From an uncultured Sanguibacteroides sp. (lineage in GTDB: Bacteria > Bacteroidota > Bacteroidia > Bacteroidales > Marinifilaceae), in NCBI RefSeq assembly GCF_900543425.1, contig NZ_UQRQ01000009.1:82666-146665 (forward strand): 64,000 nt of DNA, read 5' to 3'. The notes under the pieces were generated by a model. It saw nothing but the letters and a program-made list of their open reading frames with translations, did no database searches and was not told where the DNA came from. Below are positions 51,604 to 60,712 of this stretch, in pieces. A program made the position numbers and the translations under genes. The stretch's first letter is position 1. Each line of letters opens with the position of its first letter.

Positions 51604-53190
51604 TTAAACCAAAATATAATTCGCAGCTGTTTTTTCAAATTGCTCTATTTGTGATTTTTCCCAAGCCTTATCATATCCCAACTCCTTTGCGACAATTTCA
51701 GCGACTTTCGGGGCTACCGCAACCGCAACCCGGGCATCGAGAAACAACAACCGAACCCTTCTGGCCAGAACATCCTCCACATTTCTGGCCATCTCTTCCC
51801 TGACAGCCCATACCACTTCCGCTACCGTATAATCGTATTTAGGGCTTAACTTCTCTTTCATTGCCGGATCGCTATCCATCAATTCCTTTATCGCATCCAC
51901 ATCAGACCCATAGACATATAAATGATCCGAAAGATCCGGTTTCAAATGATAACCGTGAATATGATACGTTTTTGTCATGCATTTCCGATCCTCCAGTAGT
52001 TGCATTTTTATAGCCTGATCTACGGTATCTTCTGCCATTCGCCGATAAGTCGTCCATTTTCCTCCCGTAATAGTAATCAGATTATTCGGAGAAACGATAA
52101 TTTTATGGCTACGCGAAATCTCTTTCGTACTCTTCCCCTCTTTTTTAGGAGCAGCTAAAGGACGTAAACCCGCAAAAGCGGATAACACATCCTTACGGGT
52201 AGGCTTACGTGTCATATACTTCCCCGCGGTATTCAATATGAATTCAATCTCTTTCTCCAAAGGCTTGGGTTCAAATTCCGGTTTTTCCCGCAATGTATCC
52301 GTTGTCCCGACAACAACCTTATCGTGCCACGGTACGGCAAAAAGTACCCGACCGTCATCCGTTTTCGGAATCATAATCGCGTAATCGCTTTGCAGAAACG
52401 ATTTATCCAAAACCAAATGAACTCCCTGACTGGGACGCACCATATGCTCTCCCGTGGGAGTATCCATTTGCATAATATCATCCACAAATACACCTGCCGC
52501 ATTAATAACAACTTTCGCTTGCACCTTATAAGACTTTTCGGTTTCCATATCCATCACTTCAACACCTTTCACTTTCCCTTCCGTACTATGGATCAACCCC
52601 GTAACCTTCATATGATTTATGGGACATCCTCCGTTATCTATACAAGACTGTACTAAATTAACAGCCAGACGGGAATCATCAAATTGTCCGTCGTGATATA
52701 TAACACCTCCCTTTAATCCCTTTTCACGGAGTACAGGAATATGTTTTAAAGATTTTGATTTGGATACATACAAAGAACGCCCTAATCCCAAACGTCCTGC
52801 TAAAAGATCGTACAAGGTCAAACCGACCGTATACAGAATATTATCCCAATACCTATAATTAGGAATCAAAAAAGATTGATTCTTCACCAAATGCGGTGCA
52901 TTCTTCTTCAATAGCCCGCGTTCATAAAGAGCTTCCAGCACAAGCCCTACATCCCCTTGAGCCAAATACCGTACACCACCGTGAACTAACTTCGTACTCC
53001 TGCTGGAGGTACATTTCGCAAAATCATCATATTCAAATAAAGCGACACTAAATCCTCTAAGTACCGCATCGACAGCAACCCCAAGTCCTGTTGCTCCACC
53101 CCCTATGACTACAACATCCCAGGTCTTAGATGTATCTGTAATTTCCCCGATTAAATCATTACGTTTCATCTGTTTATAATTTATATCCAT
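51604..53190 (-). CDS. glpD: Glycerol-3-phosphate dehydrogenase, GlpD type
   Basis: 528 residues, homodimeric FAD enzyme that passes electrons from glycerol-3-phosphate to quinone. Visible are VVVIGGGATGLGVAVDAVLRGFSVALFEYDDFAKCTSSRSTKLVHGGVRYLAQGD, the GVFVDDIMQMD loop, PWHDKVVVGTTDTL and ITGGKWTTYRRMAEDTVDQAI. An alternative start is the ATG seven codons in (MKRNDLIGEI). It lacks the [2Fe-2S] domain of GlpA, so it is a second, independent dehydrogenase beside GlpABC. It lies between glpA and the divergent regulator gene. Confidence 0.93.
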   Translation of the reverse strand: MDINYKQMKRNDLIGEITDTSKTWDVVVIGGGATGLGVAVDAVLRGFSVALFEYDDFAKCTSSRSTKLVHGGVRYLAQGDVGLVLEALYERGLLKKNAPHLVKNQSFLIPNYRYWDNILYTVGLTLYDLLAGRLGLGRSLYVSKSKSLKHIPVLREKGLKGGVIYHDGQFDDSRLAVNLVQSCIDNGGCPINHMKVTGLIHSTEGKVKGVEVMDMETEKSYKVQAKVVINAAGVFVDDIMQMDTPTGEHMVRPSQGVHLVLDKSFLQSDYAIMIPKTDDGRVLFAVPWHDKVVVGTTDTLREKPEFEPKPLEKEIEFILNTAGKYMTRKPTRKDVLSAFAGLRPLAAPKKEGKSTKEISRSHKIIVSPNNLITITGGKWTTYRRMAEDTVDQAIKMQLLEDRKCMTKTYHIHGYHLKPDLSDHLYVYGSDVDAIKELMDSDPAMKEKLSPKYDYTVAEVVWAVREEMARNVEDVLARRVRLLFLDARVAVAVAPKVAEIVAKELGYDKAWEKSQIEQFEKTAANYILV

Positions 53191-53235
53191 ACCATGTGAT
53201 GCTCGTCAATAAACCACGGACATCTAAGTTAACAT

Positions 53236-53244
53236 ACGAAATAA
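53236..53244. promoter_or_regulatory. Candidate GlpR operator between glpD and glpR
   Basis: ACGAAATAA, identical to the sites before glpA and glpT, 46 bp before glpD and 134 bp before the regulator gene, in their shared 187-bp divergent region. It could control both directions. No clear -7/-33 pair was found here. Confidence 0.5.
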
Positions 53245-53377
53245 TATAATAAAAGTTCTCTTTTTTTAAAGGAGCTTCATCCGGCCTTCAAAATAAATTA
53301 TTAACTTCGTCCAACTTAATTTATAAGTCTCAGGTGTATATATCATTACAATAGACGACATTTATAACTAAAAAGGG

Positions 53378-54169
53378 ATGAAAACATTATCCGTAAAGGA
53401 AAGGCATAATTATATTCTGGAAGCTTTACGTCAACAAGGCTCCATTTCCGTTGTAGACTTGGCCAATCAATTAAAGGTCTCTTCCGTCACCATACGAAAA
53501 GATTTAACATTATTAGAGGAAAAAAAGATGCTGTACCGTACTCACGGTAGTGCCATCCTTATCAACCCGTATATTAACGACCGGCATGTTAGCGAAAAAG
53601 AAAAATTCTACACGGAAGAAAAACGTTTGATAGGAATAAGTGCCGCCCAACTGATTACCCCTAATGATTCTATCTTAATTGCATCAGGAACGACCATGCA
53701 TGCCCTCGCCAGACAAATTCAGGCACAAGGGCATCTCACCGTGATAACCGCAGCAATAAACGTAACCAATATACTGGCTCGTAATCCGAACATCGATATC
53801 ATTCAATTAGGAGGTTTCGTTCGAAACAGCGCACTCTCTGTTGTAGGGAATTATGCCGAGAATATGCTTGAATATTTTTCATGCAGCAAATTATTCATGG
53901 GCGTCGACGGAATTGATCTGGAGTACGGATTGACTACCACCAATATGATGGAAGCCAATTTAAACCGAGTGATGATGAAAGCTTCACAGAAAACAATCGT
54001 ATTGGCAGATTCTTCTAAATTCGGTCGACGGGGTTTTAGTAAAATCTGTGACCTGGATGCCATTGATCATATTATCACGGATAATAATATTCCCTCTAAA
54101 ATTTTAAACGCTTTGCAAGAAAGAGGAATCGAAGTGACGGTAACCGACACCCATTCGTCCAACATATAA
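53378..54169 (+). CDS. glpR: DeoR-family transcriptional regulator, probable GlpR
   Basis: 263 residues. An N-terminal winged HTH (residues about 8-60: RHNYILEALRQQGSISVVDLANQLKVSSVTIRKDLTLLEEKKMLYRTHGSA) is followed by a sugar-phosphate-binding domain with DSILIASGTTMHALA, INVTNIL and FMGVDGIDLEYGLTTTN. It is divergent from glpD within the glp cluster, so a glycerol-3-phosphate-responsive repressor is the natural reading. The gene symbol is assigned from context. Family members act as repressors relieved by a phosphorylated metabolite. Confidence 0.85.
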   Translation: MKTLSVKERHNYILEALRQQGSISVVDLANQLKVSSVTIRKDLTLLEEKKMLYRTHGSAILINPYINDRHVSEKEKFYTEEKRLIGISAAQLITPNDSILIASGTTMHALARQIQAQGHLTVITAAINVTNILARNPNIDIIQLGGFVRNSALSVVGNYAENMLEYFSCSKLFMGVDGIDLEYGLTTTNMMEANLNRVMMKASQKTIVLADSSKFGRRGFSKICDLDAIDHIITDNNIPSKILNALQERGIEVTVTDTHSSNI

Positions 54170-54314
54170 CACAAGCCCATTTCGTTCCAATGGATTGGAT
54201 CATAAATTTAATCCCATTGTTTTAAACGCAATATATTCAAAATATATCGTGGGAGATAATCGTATGCAATATTTTATTATTTTTACACCAAACAAATTAT
54301 TTAAACAATTAAAC

Positions 54315-57300
54315 ATGAAACTATTCCTATTTTTCATTTTTATTACCTCTATGTTGAGTATTTCAAATGCATCTGCGCAACAAGAGGCATTATGGATGCG
54401 TTATCCCGCTATCTCCCCAGACGGGAAAACCATCGTATTCTGTTATAAAGGAGACCTGTTTACGGTAGACAGTAAGGGAGGAAAAGCTACGCAACTCACG
54501 ACGAATCCGGCCCACGACACTCAACCGATATGGTCCCCGGACGGAAAAAGCATCGCATTTGCGTCAGATCGGGAAGGAGGGCTGGATGTTTATATTATAC
54601 CGGCAACAGGAGGTTCTCCTACCAGACTTACATTTCATTCCAATGCCGAAACACCGGTATGTTTTACACCAGACGGTAAAAGCATTATTTACAGAGCAGC
54701 AATTTTACCTGACGTTCATTACACACAGTTTCCCAATAGTGCACAAATGTATCGTGTTCCCGTAACAGGCGGAAGACCGGAACAATTTCTGACTTTTGAA
54801 GCTAACGATATCCATTTTAATAAAAAAGGAGACCAGATCGTTTACCATGATCGAAAAGGTTATGAAGACAATTGGCGCAAACACCATACCTCTTCCGTTA
54901 CTCGAGACATCTGGTTACACGATCTGAAAACAGGTAAATTCACCAATATTACGAACAAAGAGGTGGAAGACCGAAATCCTATTTTCACGAATGATGAAAA
55001 AAGTATCTATTTCCTGAGCGAACGCTTCGGGGACTTCAATGTATGCAAATTATCATTCGAAAATCCTTCGCAAGTAAAACAATTGACCAAACATCGTAAA
55101 CATCCGGTACGTTTTCTTTCCATGTCCGATAACGGTACCCTGTGTTATTTTTACAACGGAGAGATTTATACCTGTAAAGAAGGAGAACAACCTCAAAAAC
55201 TAACGATCCAAATCATAACCGATCAAGTAGAACCCCATTCAATTCTACAAAATTTAACCCACGGAGCAACAGAAATGGCATTATCTCCCAATGCAAAAGA
55301 AGTTGCCTTCATTCTCAGAGGAGATATTTTTGTCAGTTCAGTAGAATTCGGAACAACGAGACGGATCACCAATACTCCGACCCAAGAACGTTCCGTGAGT
55401 TTCTCCCCGGACGGACGATCCTTAGTGTACGCCGGAGAACGAAACGGAGGATGGAACATCTATGTCTCCTCCCTGGTCGATAGTACGGATCACCAGTTCA
55501 CATACGCGAGAGAGATCAAAGAATCTCAAATCACGAACAGTAAAAATGCCTGTTTTCAACCGGCTTTTTCTCCAGACGGAAAAGAGATCGCTTACCTGGA
55601 AAACAGAACTGAAATCAAAGTGATCCAGCTTAAAAACAAAAAAACAAGAACCGTACTGGACGGGAAATACAATTACTCGTACTCAGATGGCGATCAATGG
55701 TATCAATGGTCACCGGACGGGAAATGGATATTGGCTCAATATTTCGAAAAAGGAGGTTGGCAATACACGGACATCGCTCTTGTGAAAGCCGATGGTAGCG
55801 GAGAAATTCATAACCTGACCAATAGCGGTTATAATGACAGTAACCCTAAATGGATGATGAACGGTAAAGTGATCATCTGGTCCACAGACAGACAAGGTTA
55901 CCGTAGTCACGGGAGCTGGGGTTCCCAATACGATGTTTATGCCCTATTCCTGGATACGGAAGCTTGGGATGAGTTCAAAAGAGACAAGGAAGAATCTGTC
56001 TTAGCCAAAGAGATCGCCCAAAACGACAAAAAACAAAAAGAAGAAAAGTCAACGGAGAAAAAAGATAAACTCCCAGAACTGAATATCGACTTTACGAATC
56101 TGGAAGATCGTATAGCACGTCTCACGATCAACTCTTCCAATTTAGGCGATGCTATCCTGACGAACGATGCGAATAAGCTCTTTTACATGAGCCGCTTCGA
56201 AGGAGGCTACGACCTATGGGTAAGAGATCTCAAAGAAGGCAGTACCCGTATTCTATCCAAATTAAACAGTCGGTATGCCAGCATGGAAATGGATAAAGAG
56301 GGTAAAAACATTTATATGTTGTCAGGCGGACGCCTCAGCAAGATTGATGTCAATTCCGGAAAAGTAACTCCATTGCAATTCAATGCCGAATTGGAACTTC
56401 AAAGAGCAGCCGAACGCCAATACATATACGAACACGCCTGGAGGCAAGTAAAAGATAAATTCTACGATCCGGACCTTCATCAGTTGGATTGGAATTTTTA
56501 TAAAAAAGCCTATGAGCGCTTTTTACCGCACATCAATAACAATTACGACTTCGCGGACCTACTCAGTGAATTATTAGGCGAACTAAATGCCTCTCACACG
56601 GGTGCAAGATATTTCGGATCATACAGTAAAATTCAAACAGCCTCCCTGGGGGCCTTTTATGACTCCAAGTACAAAGGGAACGGCTTAAAAATCGAAGAAA
56701 TTATCGAGAAGGGCCCGCTTGTCTCTGCCGACACCAAAATTAAAGCAGGAACCGTCATCGAAAAGATCAACCAGCAAGAAATCGAAGCAGGAAAAGATTA
56801 TTTTCAACTATTACAAAATTTAGCAGGGAAAAGGGTTCTCCTTTCTCTTTATGATCCGACAACCAAAACACGCTGGGAAGAATACGTGAAACCGATTTCT
56901 TCGCGTCAAGAAAGTGCTCTATTGTACGGACGTTGGGTAAAACAACGCAAAGCTCTGGTAGACAAATTATCTCAGGGCAGAATCGGCTATATCCATGTCA
57001 AAGCCATGGACAGCCAAAGCTTCCGGGAGGTTTTTTCCGAACTGCTCGGACGTTACCGCAACCGGGAAGCCATCATTATCGATACACGTTCTAACGGAGG
57101 AGGCTGGCTTCACGAAGACCTGCTCACGCTATTAAGCGGTAGCATATACGCTCAATTTGTCCCCAGAGGGCAATACATCGGACGGGATCCTCTATTTCAA
57201 TGGGCAAAACCTTCTGCCGTTATTATGAGTGAGGACAATTACAGCAATGCACACGGCTTCCCGTGGGCTTATAAAGAGATGAAACTCGGTAAATTAGTCG

Positions 57301-57536
57301 GAATGCCGGTTCCCGGAACCATGACTGCCGTATGGTGGGAACTTCAACAAGATCCGACTCTTGTATTCGGTATTCCCCAGGTGGGCATGAAAGATAACCA
57401 GGGACGCTATTTGGAAAACCTTCAATTGGAACCGGATATAAAAGTCAATAACGACCCGGCAAGCGCAATAAAGGGAAGAGACCTTCAGGTCGAGGCTACC
57501 GTAAAAGCCTTACTGGAAGACCTCGATAATAAATAA
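54315..57536 (+). CDS. Tricorn-like S41 peptidase with beta-propeller
   Basis: 1073 residues from the ATG at 54315, which gives a clean signal peptide (MKLFLFFIFITSMLSISNASA). A starting codon 40 residues upstream would bury it. The first 600 residues carry propeller repeats of the TolB/WD40-like type, with recurring 'SPDGK' motifs (AISPDGKTIVF, WSPDGKSIAFASDREGG, FSPDGRSLVYAGERNGG). A PDZ-like segment follows at about 800-890. The S41 core is at the end: IGYIHVKAMDSQSF, IIDTRSNGGG, and a serine in EDNYSNAHGFP as likely nucleophile. It would degrade peptides in the periplasm. Alone on its transcript. Confidence 0.9.
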   Translation: MKLFLFFIFITSMLSISNASAQQEALWMRYPAISPDGKTIVFCYKGDLFTVDSKGGKATQLTTNPAHDTQPIWSPDGKSIAFASDREGGLDVYIIPATGGSPTRLTFHSNAETPVCFTPDGKSIIYRAAILPDVHYTQFPNSAQMYRVPVTGGRPEQFLTFEANDIHFNKKGDQIVYHDRKGYEDNWRKHHTSSVTRDIWLHDLKTGKFTNITNKEVEDRNPIFTNDEKSIYFLSERFGDFNVCKLSFENPSQVKQLTKHRKHPVRFLSMSDNGTLCYFYNGEIYTCKEGEQPQKLTIQIITDQVEPHSILQNLTHGATEMALSPNAKEVAFILRGDIFVSSVEFGTTRRITNTPTQERSVSFSPDGRSLVYAGERNGGWNIYVSSLVDSTDHQFTYAREIKESQITNSKNACFQPAFSPDGKEIAYLENRTEIKVIQLKNKKTRTVLDGKYNYSYSDGDQWYQWSPDGKWILAQYFEKGGWQYTDIALVKADGSGEIHNLTNSGYNDSNPKWMMNGKVIIWSTDRQGYRSHGSWGSQYDVYALFLDTEAWDEFKRDKEESVLAKEIAQNDKKQKEEKSTEKKDKLPELNIDFTNLEDRIARLTINSSNLGDAILTNDANKLFYMSRFEGGYDLWVRDLKEGSTRILSKLNSRYASMEMDKEGKNIYMLSGGRLSKIDVNSGKVTPLQFNAELELQRAAERQYIYEHAWRQVKDKFYDPDLHQLDWNFYKKAYERFLPHINNNYDFADLLSELLGELNASHTGARYFGSYSKIQTASLGAFYDSKYKGNGLKIEEIIEKGPLVSADTKIKAGTVIEKINQQEIEAGKDYFQLLQNLAGKRVLLSLYDPTTKTRWEEYVKPISSRQESALLYGRWVKQRKALVDKLSQGRIGYIHVKAMDSQSFREVFSELLGRYRNREAIIIDTRSNGGGWLHEDLLTLLSGSIYAQFVPRGQYIGRDPLFQWAKPSAVIMSEDNYSNAHGFPWAYKEMKLGKLVGMPVPGTMTAVWWELQQDPTLVFGIPQVGMKDNQGRYLENLQLEPDIKVNNDPASAIKGRDLQVEATVKALLEDLDNK

Positions 57537-57540
57537 AAAT

Positions 57541-57574
57541 AAAAGAGCAACTCACCATCAGAGTTGCTCTTTTT
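57541..57574 (+). terminator. Terminator between the S41 peptidase and kinase genes
   Basis: AAAAGAGCAACTC (57541-57553) pairs with GAGTTGCTCTTTT (57561-57573) around a 7-base loop, with a T run. It can also end the leftward kinase transcript that stops at 57581. Confidence 0.9.
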
Positions 57575-57580
57575 ACTATT

Positions 57581-60500
57581 TCAAAATGCAAATAGCATCC
57601 GGGCTTTTACTAATTCTACAATTTTTTGCCGAAGATTTTGTGCATTAATAGGTTTAGAGGCATAAGCATCAAAACCACTTTCCATAACACGTTGCTCATC
57701 AGAAGCATAAGCATATGCGGTAATCGCCATAATGGGAATATCTTCTGAAATCTTCCGAATCTCCGCCGTCGCCTCATAACCATCCATAACAGGCATATTA
57801 ATATCCATAAGTACCATATGAGGTTTATCACTCTTAAACAATTCCACGGCTTCCTGCCCATTCCAAGCATGTATGATACGATAATCTTTTTTCAGTATAG
57901 ATTCGAACAACTTATAATTACTGGCATTGTCTTCTGCTATCAGTAAAGTCAACTTATCATCCTCCACCGGTATCATGTGATACTCTTTTCCTTTTATATC
58001 GACAAACTTTTCCACGATCCGATAAGGAATGGTAAACCAGAAAGTAGCTCCTTTACCCTCTTCAGAACTTACCCCGATATCTCCACCCATCGTTTTAACG
58101 ATCATTTCACATATACTTAATCCCAATCCGGAGCCTTGCTCAAAATGATTCAATTTCACAAAACGCTTAAATACGCTTTTTTGCTTCTCCTCAGCAATCC
58201 CACATCCGGTATCCGTGACAAAGAAATAGAGAAAATCATCCGACAAGAGCCGATAACCGAACTGTACTCCCCCCACTTCCGTGAATTTTATCGCATTCGT
58301 AATCAAATTTGTCAAAACCTGGCTTAATCGACTCTTAACTGTATTTACATGACATTGGGGCAGATGTTCCGTGAAACAAACCGTTAGATTTTTGGAATTC
58401 GCCTTCAATTGGGAAGAGGTTTCGATCTCTTTCAACAACTCATTCAAATTAATATCGGAATAAACAAATTCCAATGATCCCGCCTCAATCTTCGATAAAT
58501 CCAAGATATCACCTATTAATTGCAACAATAAAGCATTATTACTTTCAATAATATTGACGTATTCTCGTTTCTCATTTTCGTTCTCCGTAAAAGACAATAT
58601 ATTCGAGAAACCGACAATCGCATTCAAAGGTGTTCTGATTTCATGGCTCATATTCGCCAAAAAAGCCGATTTTAAACGGTTAGACTCCTCTGCCTTTTCC
58701 TTAGCCGTAAGCAAATCCAATTCCATCTCTTTTCTTCGGGTAATCACCAAAGAAGAGCCTACCAATGTTTTAGGTAATCCATCCTCATTCCAGGAATCTA
58801 CCGTAGCTTTTGCCTCTACCCACTCGTATTTTGAATGATGATCCTGATGTTCCAGAATACGATACTCCTCTACCACCTTATCCGATTTACCTTTTATCAG
58901 ATCCTGAAAAGCACTCCAGACTTTATCCCTATCCTCCTTGCATATCTTAGAAAAATATTCTGTATAAGGTACTGATATATTTTCTTGTTCCACATCTGCA
59001 CCTCCCGGGGCAGTAGCCCGATTAATATCACATAGGATAGTTCCTTTTTCCAAATCCCATTTCCAAGGAATGACATTAGCAACCTCTAACGCGACGGAAA
59101 GTTTATGATTGGTCGTACGCAATTGCTGTTGCGTCTTATTCAATTTCGTATTATCAATCATAAAAATATTCAAAATATCCTTCTGTTTGGAAGGGGCAAC
59201 CAAGGTATCATAATATTTATCTGACTCTACATAATAATGGGGATAAATCAAACTACTGTTCTTTTTTAAAACATAATCACAAATCTCAATAAATTCTTTA
59301 CAAGAAAAGTTTCCATACCCGCTTACCCTTTTCCCGACAACAGATCCCTTACCTTTGAACTCTTTTTCAAATCGAGGATTTACATCTATTACCACCCCGT
59401 CATATGTAGTTCCCTTATCATCCCTCAATAATTGAAACTGTAAAAAAGCAATAGGCATTCCTTCAAATAAATCCTGGTATTTAGAGAGTAAATTTATCTC
59501 TATCGTTTTACCTCGCATCCGCACCAGCAATACAAGTAAGACACACAGTACGCAAAGGCCTATAATCAGTATTCCATATTTATATCTTTCCCATATACTC
59601 TCCGCCTTATGATAATAAAATGCATTCTTAGGATACAACGATTCTGTAATCCCTTTTACCTGCAGATTATGATAATTAAGAACAGGCCGTGGCTTATACA
59701 TATCCTGATTCTCAATTCGTTTTACTCGTTGTCCTGTTAATATTGCCCTCATTTCTTGTCCCAATTTATCCGGAACAATATTTAAAGGTAAGACATATCC
59801 TCCGGTCAATGTAAATCCATCTCCTACATCATACAAAGTAAAAATAGGCTGAGAGGTAAAACTTTCTAACGTCAAGTTCAAACTAACAGAAATAAAATGC
59901 TCCCCCAGCCGTTCTGAATGAACAAACCAAAACAAAAATAAAACTCCTGTATGAGAGTCTATATCTTTTAAAGTCACAAGTAAAGAATCCGTACTTACTT
60001 TACCTTCTGTCAAAAATCGAAGCTTCAAATCAGGAAAATCATTTTTAACAAGCTGCTCTACCTCTTTTCTTGTTTCTGCCCCAATATACCGCTGATCCGA
60101 AATAAACAATAACTCCTCCATATCCGGCAACAAATGTTGCATCATCGAAATCGTCTCCTTCACGTAACGAGGATAATAAACAACGGTTACATTACGTCCT
60201 TTCACGTCTTCTGCCAACGGGATCTTATCGTGATCAGCAACGGCTTTTTTTTCCAAATAATTCGTCACAGGACCGACAAACTCATATTCAGCACAAAGCA
60301 AAACCGGAACATCCTTCCAATGTGCATAAATATCATCTTTAAATACCCCCCAAGCAGTATTACCAAGCAATACTATAGCTGAAGGAACTTTTTCTTTATA
60401 TTGGTCAAACAAATGATTTTTATAATCCGTTAGCTCCTCTTCCGTTTCAATCAGTAACATATTCATATGTTCCGTATATACCCTTGGCAAATCGTGCAGG

Positions 60501-60712
60501 ACAAGAGAAGCCGCCAACCTCTGAATAATAACACCACTCCAAGGATCACTCTCCGTATAAGTATTAATAATTAATACATAATCCTCTTTAGCAAATACAT
60601 CTTTGGCAGCAACTGTCGATATACCCCCTGCTATTTGGAGAAAAAAGTACAATACGATTATACTTTTTCTTGCAAACCAATTCATGCTTACAATACCCAT
60701 AATAAAAATCAT
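57581..60712 (-). CDS. Hybrid sensor histidine kinase with substrate-binding-type periplasmic sensor
   Basis: 1043 residues. Starts with a signal anchor (IIVLYFFLQIAGGISTVAA) and a periplasmic region (about 45-370) built like substrate-binding proteins (DYVLIINTYTESDPWSGVII, PSAIVLLGNTAWGVF, DVPVLLCAEYEF, GVLFLFWFVHSERLG). One membrane helix follows (about 380-400), then PAS segments, HisKA with His in SHEIRTPLNAIVGFSN, HATPase_c (DTGCGIAEE, GSGLGLSI) and a receiver with Asp in VLMDINMPVMDG. The start overlaps the stop of the kinase gene upstream by 4 bp (ATGA), so the two are co-translated. An ATG at 60685 (MNWFARKS) is the alternative start. Confidence 0.9.
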   Translation of the reverse strand: MIFIMGIVSMNWFARKSIIVLYFFLQIAGGISTVAAKDVFAKEDYVLIINTYTESDPWSGVIIQRLAASLVLHDLPRVYTEHMNMLLIETEEELTDYKNHLFDQYKEKVPSAIVLLGNTAWGVFKDDIYAHWKDVPVLLCAEYEFVGPVTNYLEKKAVADHDKIPLAEDVKGRNVTVVYYPRYVKETISMMQHLLPDMEELLFISDQRYIGAETRKEVEQLVKNDFPDLKLRFLTEGKVSTDSLLVTLKDIDSHTGVLFLFWFVHSERLGEHFISVSLNLTLESFTSQPIFTLYDVGDGFTLTGGYVLPLNIVPDKLGQEMRAILTGQRVKRIENQDMYKPRPVLNYHNLQVKGITESLYPKNAFYYHKAESIWERYKYGILIIGLCVLCVLLVLLVRMRGKTIEINLLSKYQDLFEGMPIAFLQFQLLRDDKGTTYDGVVIDVNPRFEKEFKGKGSVVGKRVSGYGNFSCKEFIEICDYVLKKNSSLIYPHYYVESDKYYDTLVAPSKQKDILNIFMIDNTKLNKTQQQLRTTNHKLSVALEVANVIPWKWDLEKGTILCDINRATAPGGADVEQENISVPYTEYFSKICKEDRDKVWSAFQDLIKGKSDKVVEEYRILEHQDHHSKYEWVEAKATVDSWNEDGLPKTLVGSSLVITRRKEMELDLLTAKEKAEESNRLKSAFLANMSHEIRTPLNAIVGFSNILSFTENENEKREYVNIIESNNALLLQLIGDILDLSKIEAGSLEFVYSDINLNELLKEIETSSQLKANSKNLTVCFTEHLPQCHVNTVKSRLSQVLTNLITNAIKFTEVGGVQFGYRLLSDDFLYFFVTDTGCGIAEEKQKSVFKRFVKLNHFEQGSGLGLSICEMIVKTMGGDIGVSSEEGKGATFWFTIPYRIVEKFVDIKGKEYHMIPVEDDKLTLLIAEDNASNYKLFESILKKDYRIIHAWNGQEAVELFKSDKPHMVLMDINMPVMDGYEATAEIRKISEDIPIMAITAYAYASDEQRVMESGFDAYASKPINAQNLRQKIVELVKARMLFAF

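Noticed and set aside
54195..54314. Upstream ATG for the S41 peptidase
   Set aside because: It would bury the signal peptide beginning at 54315 behind 40 residues.
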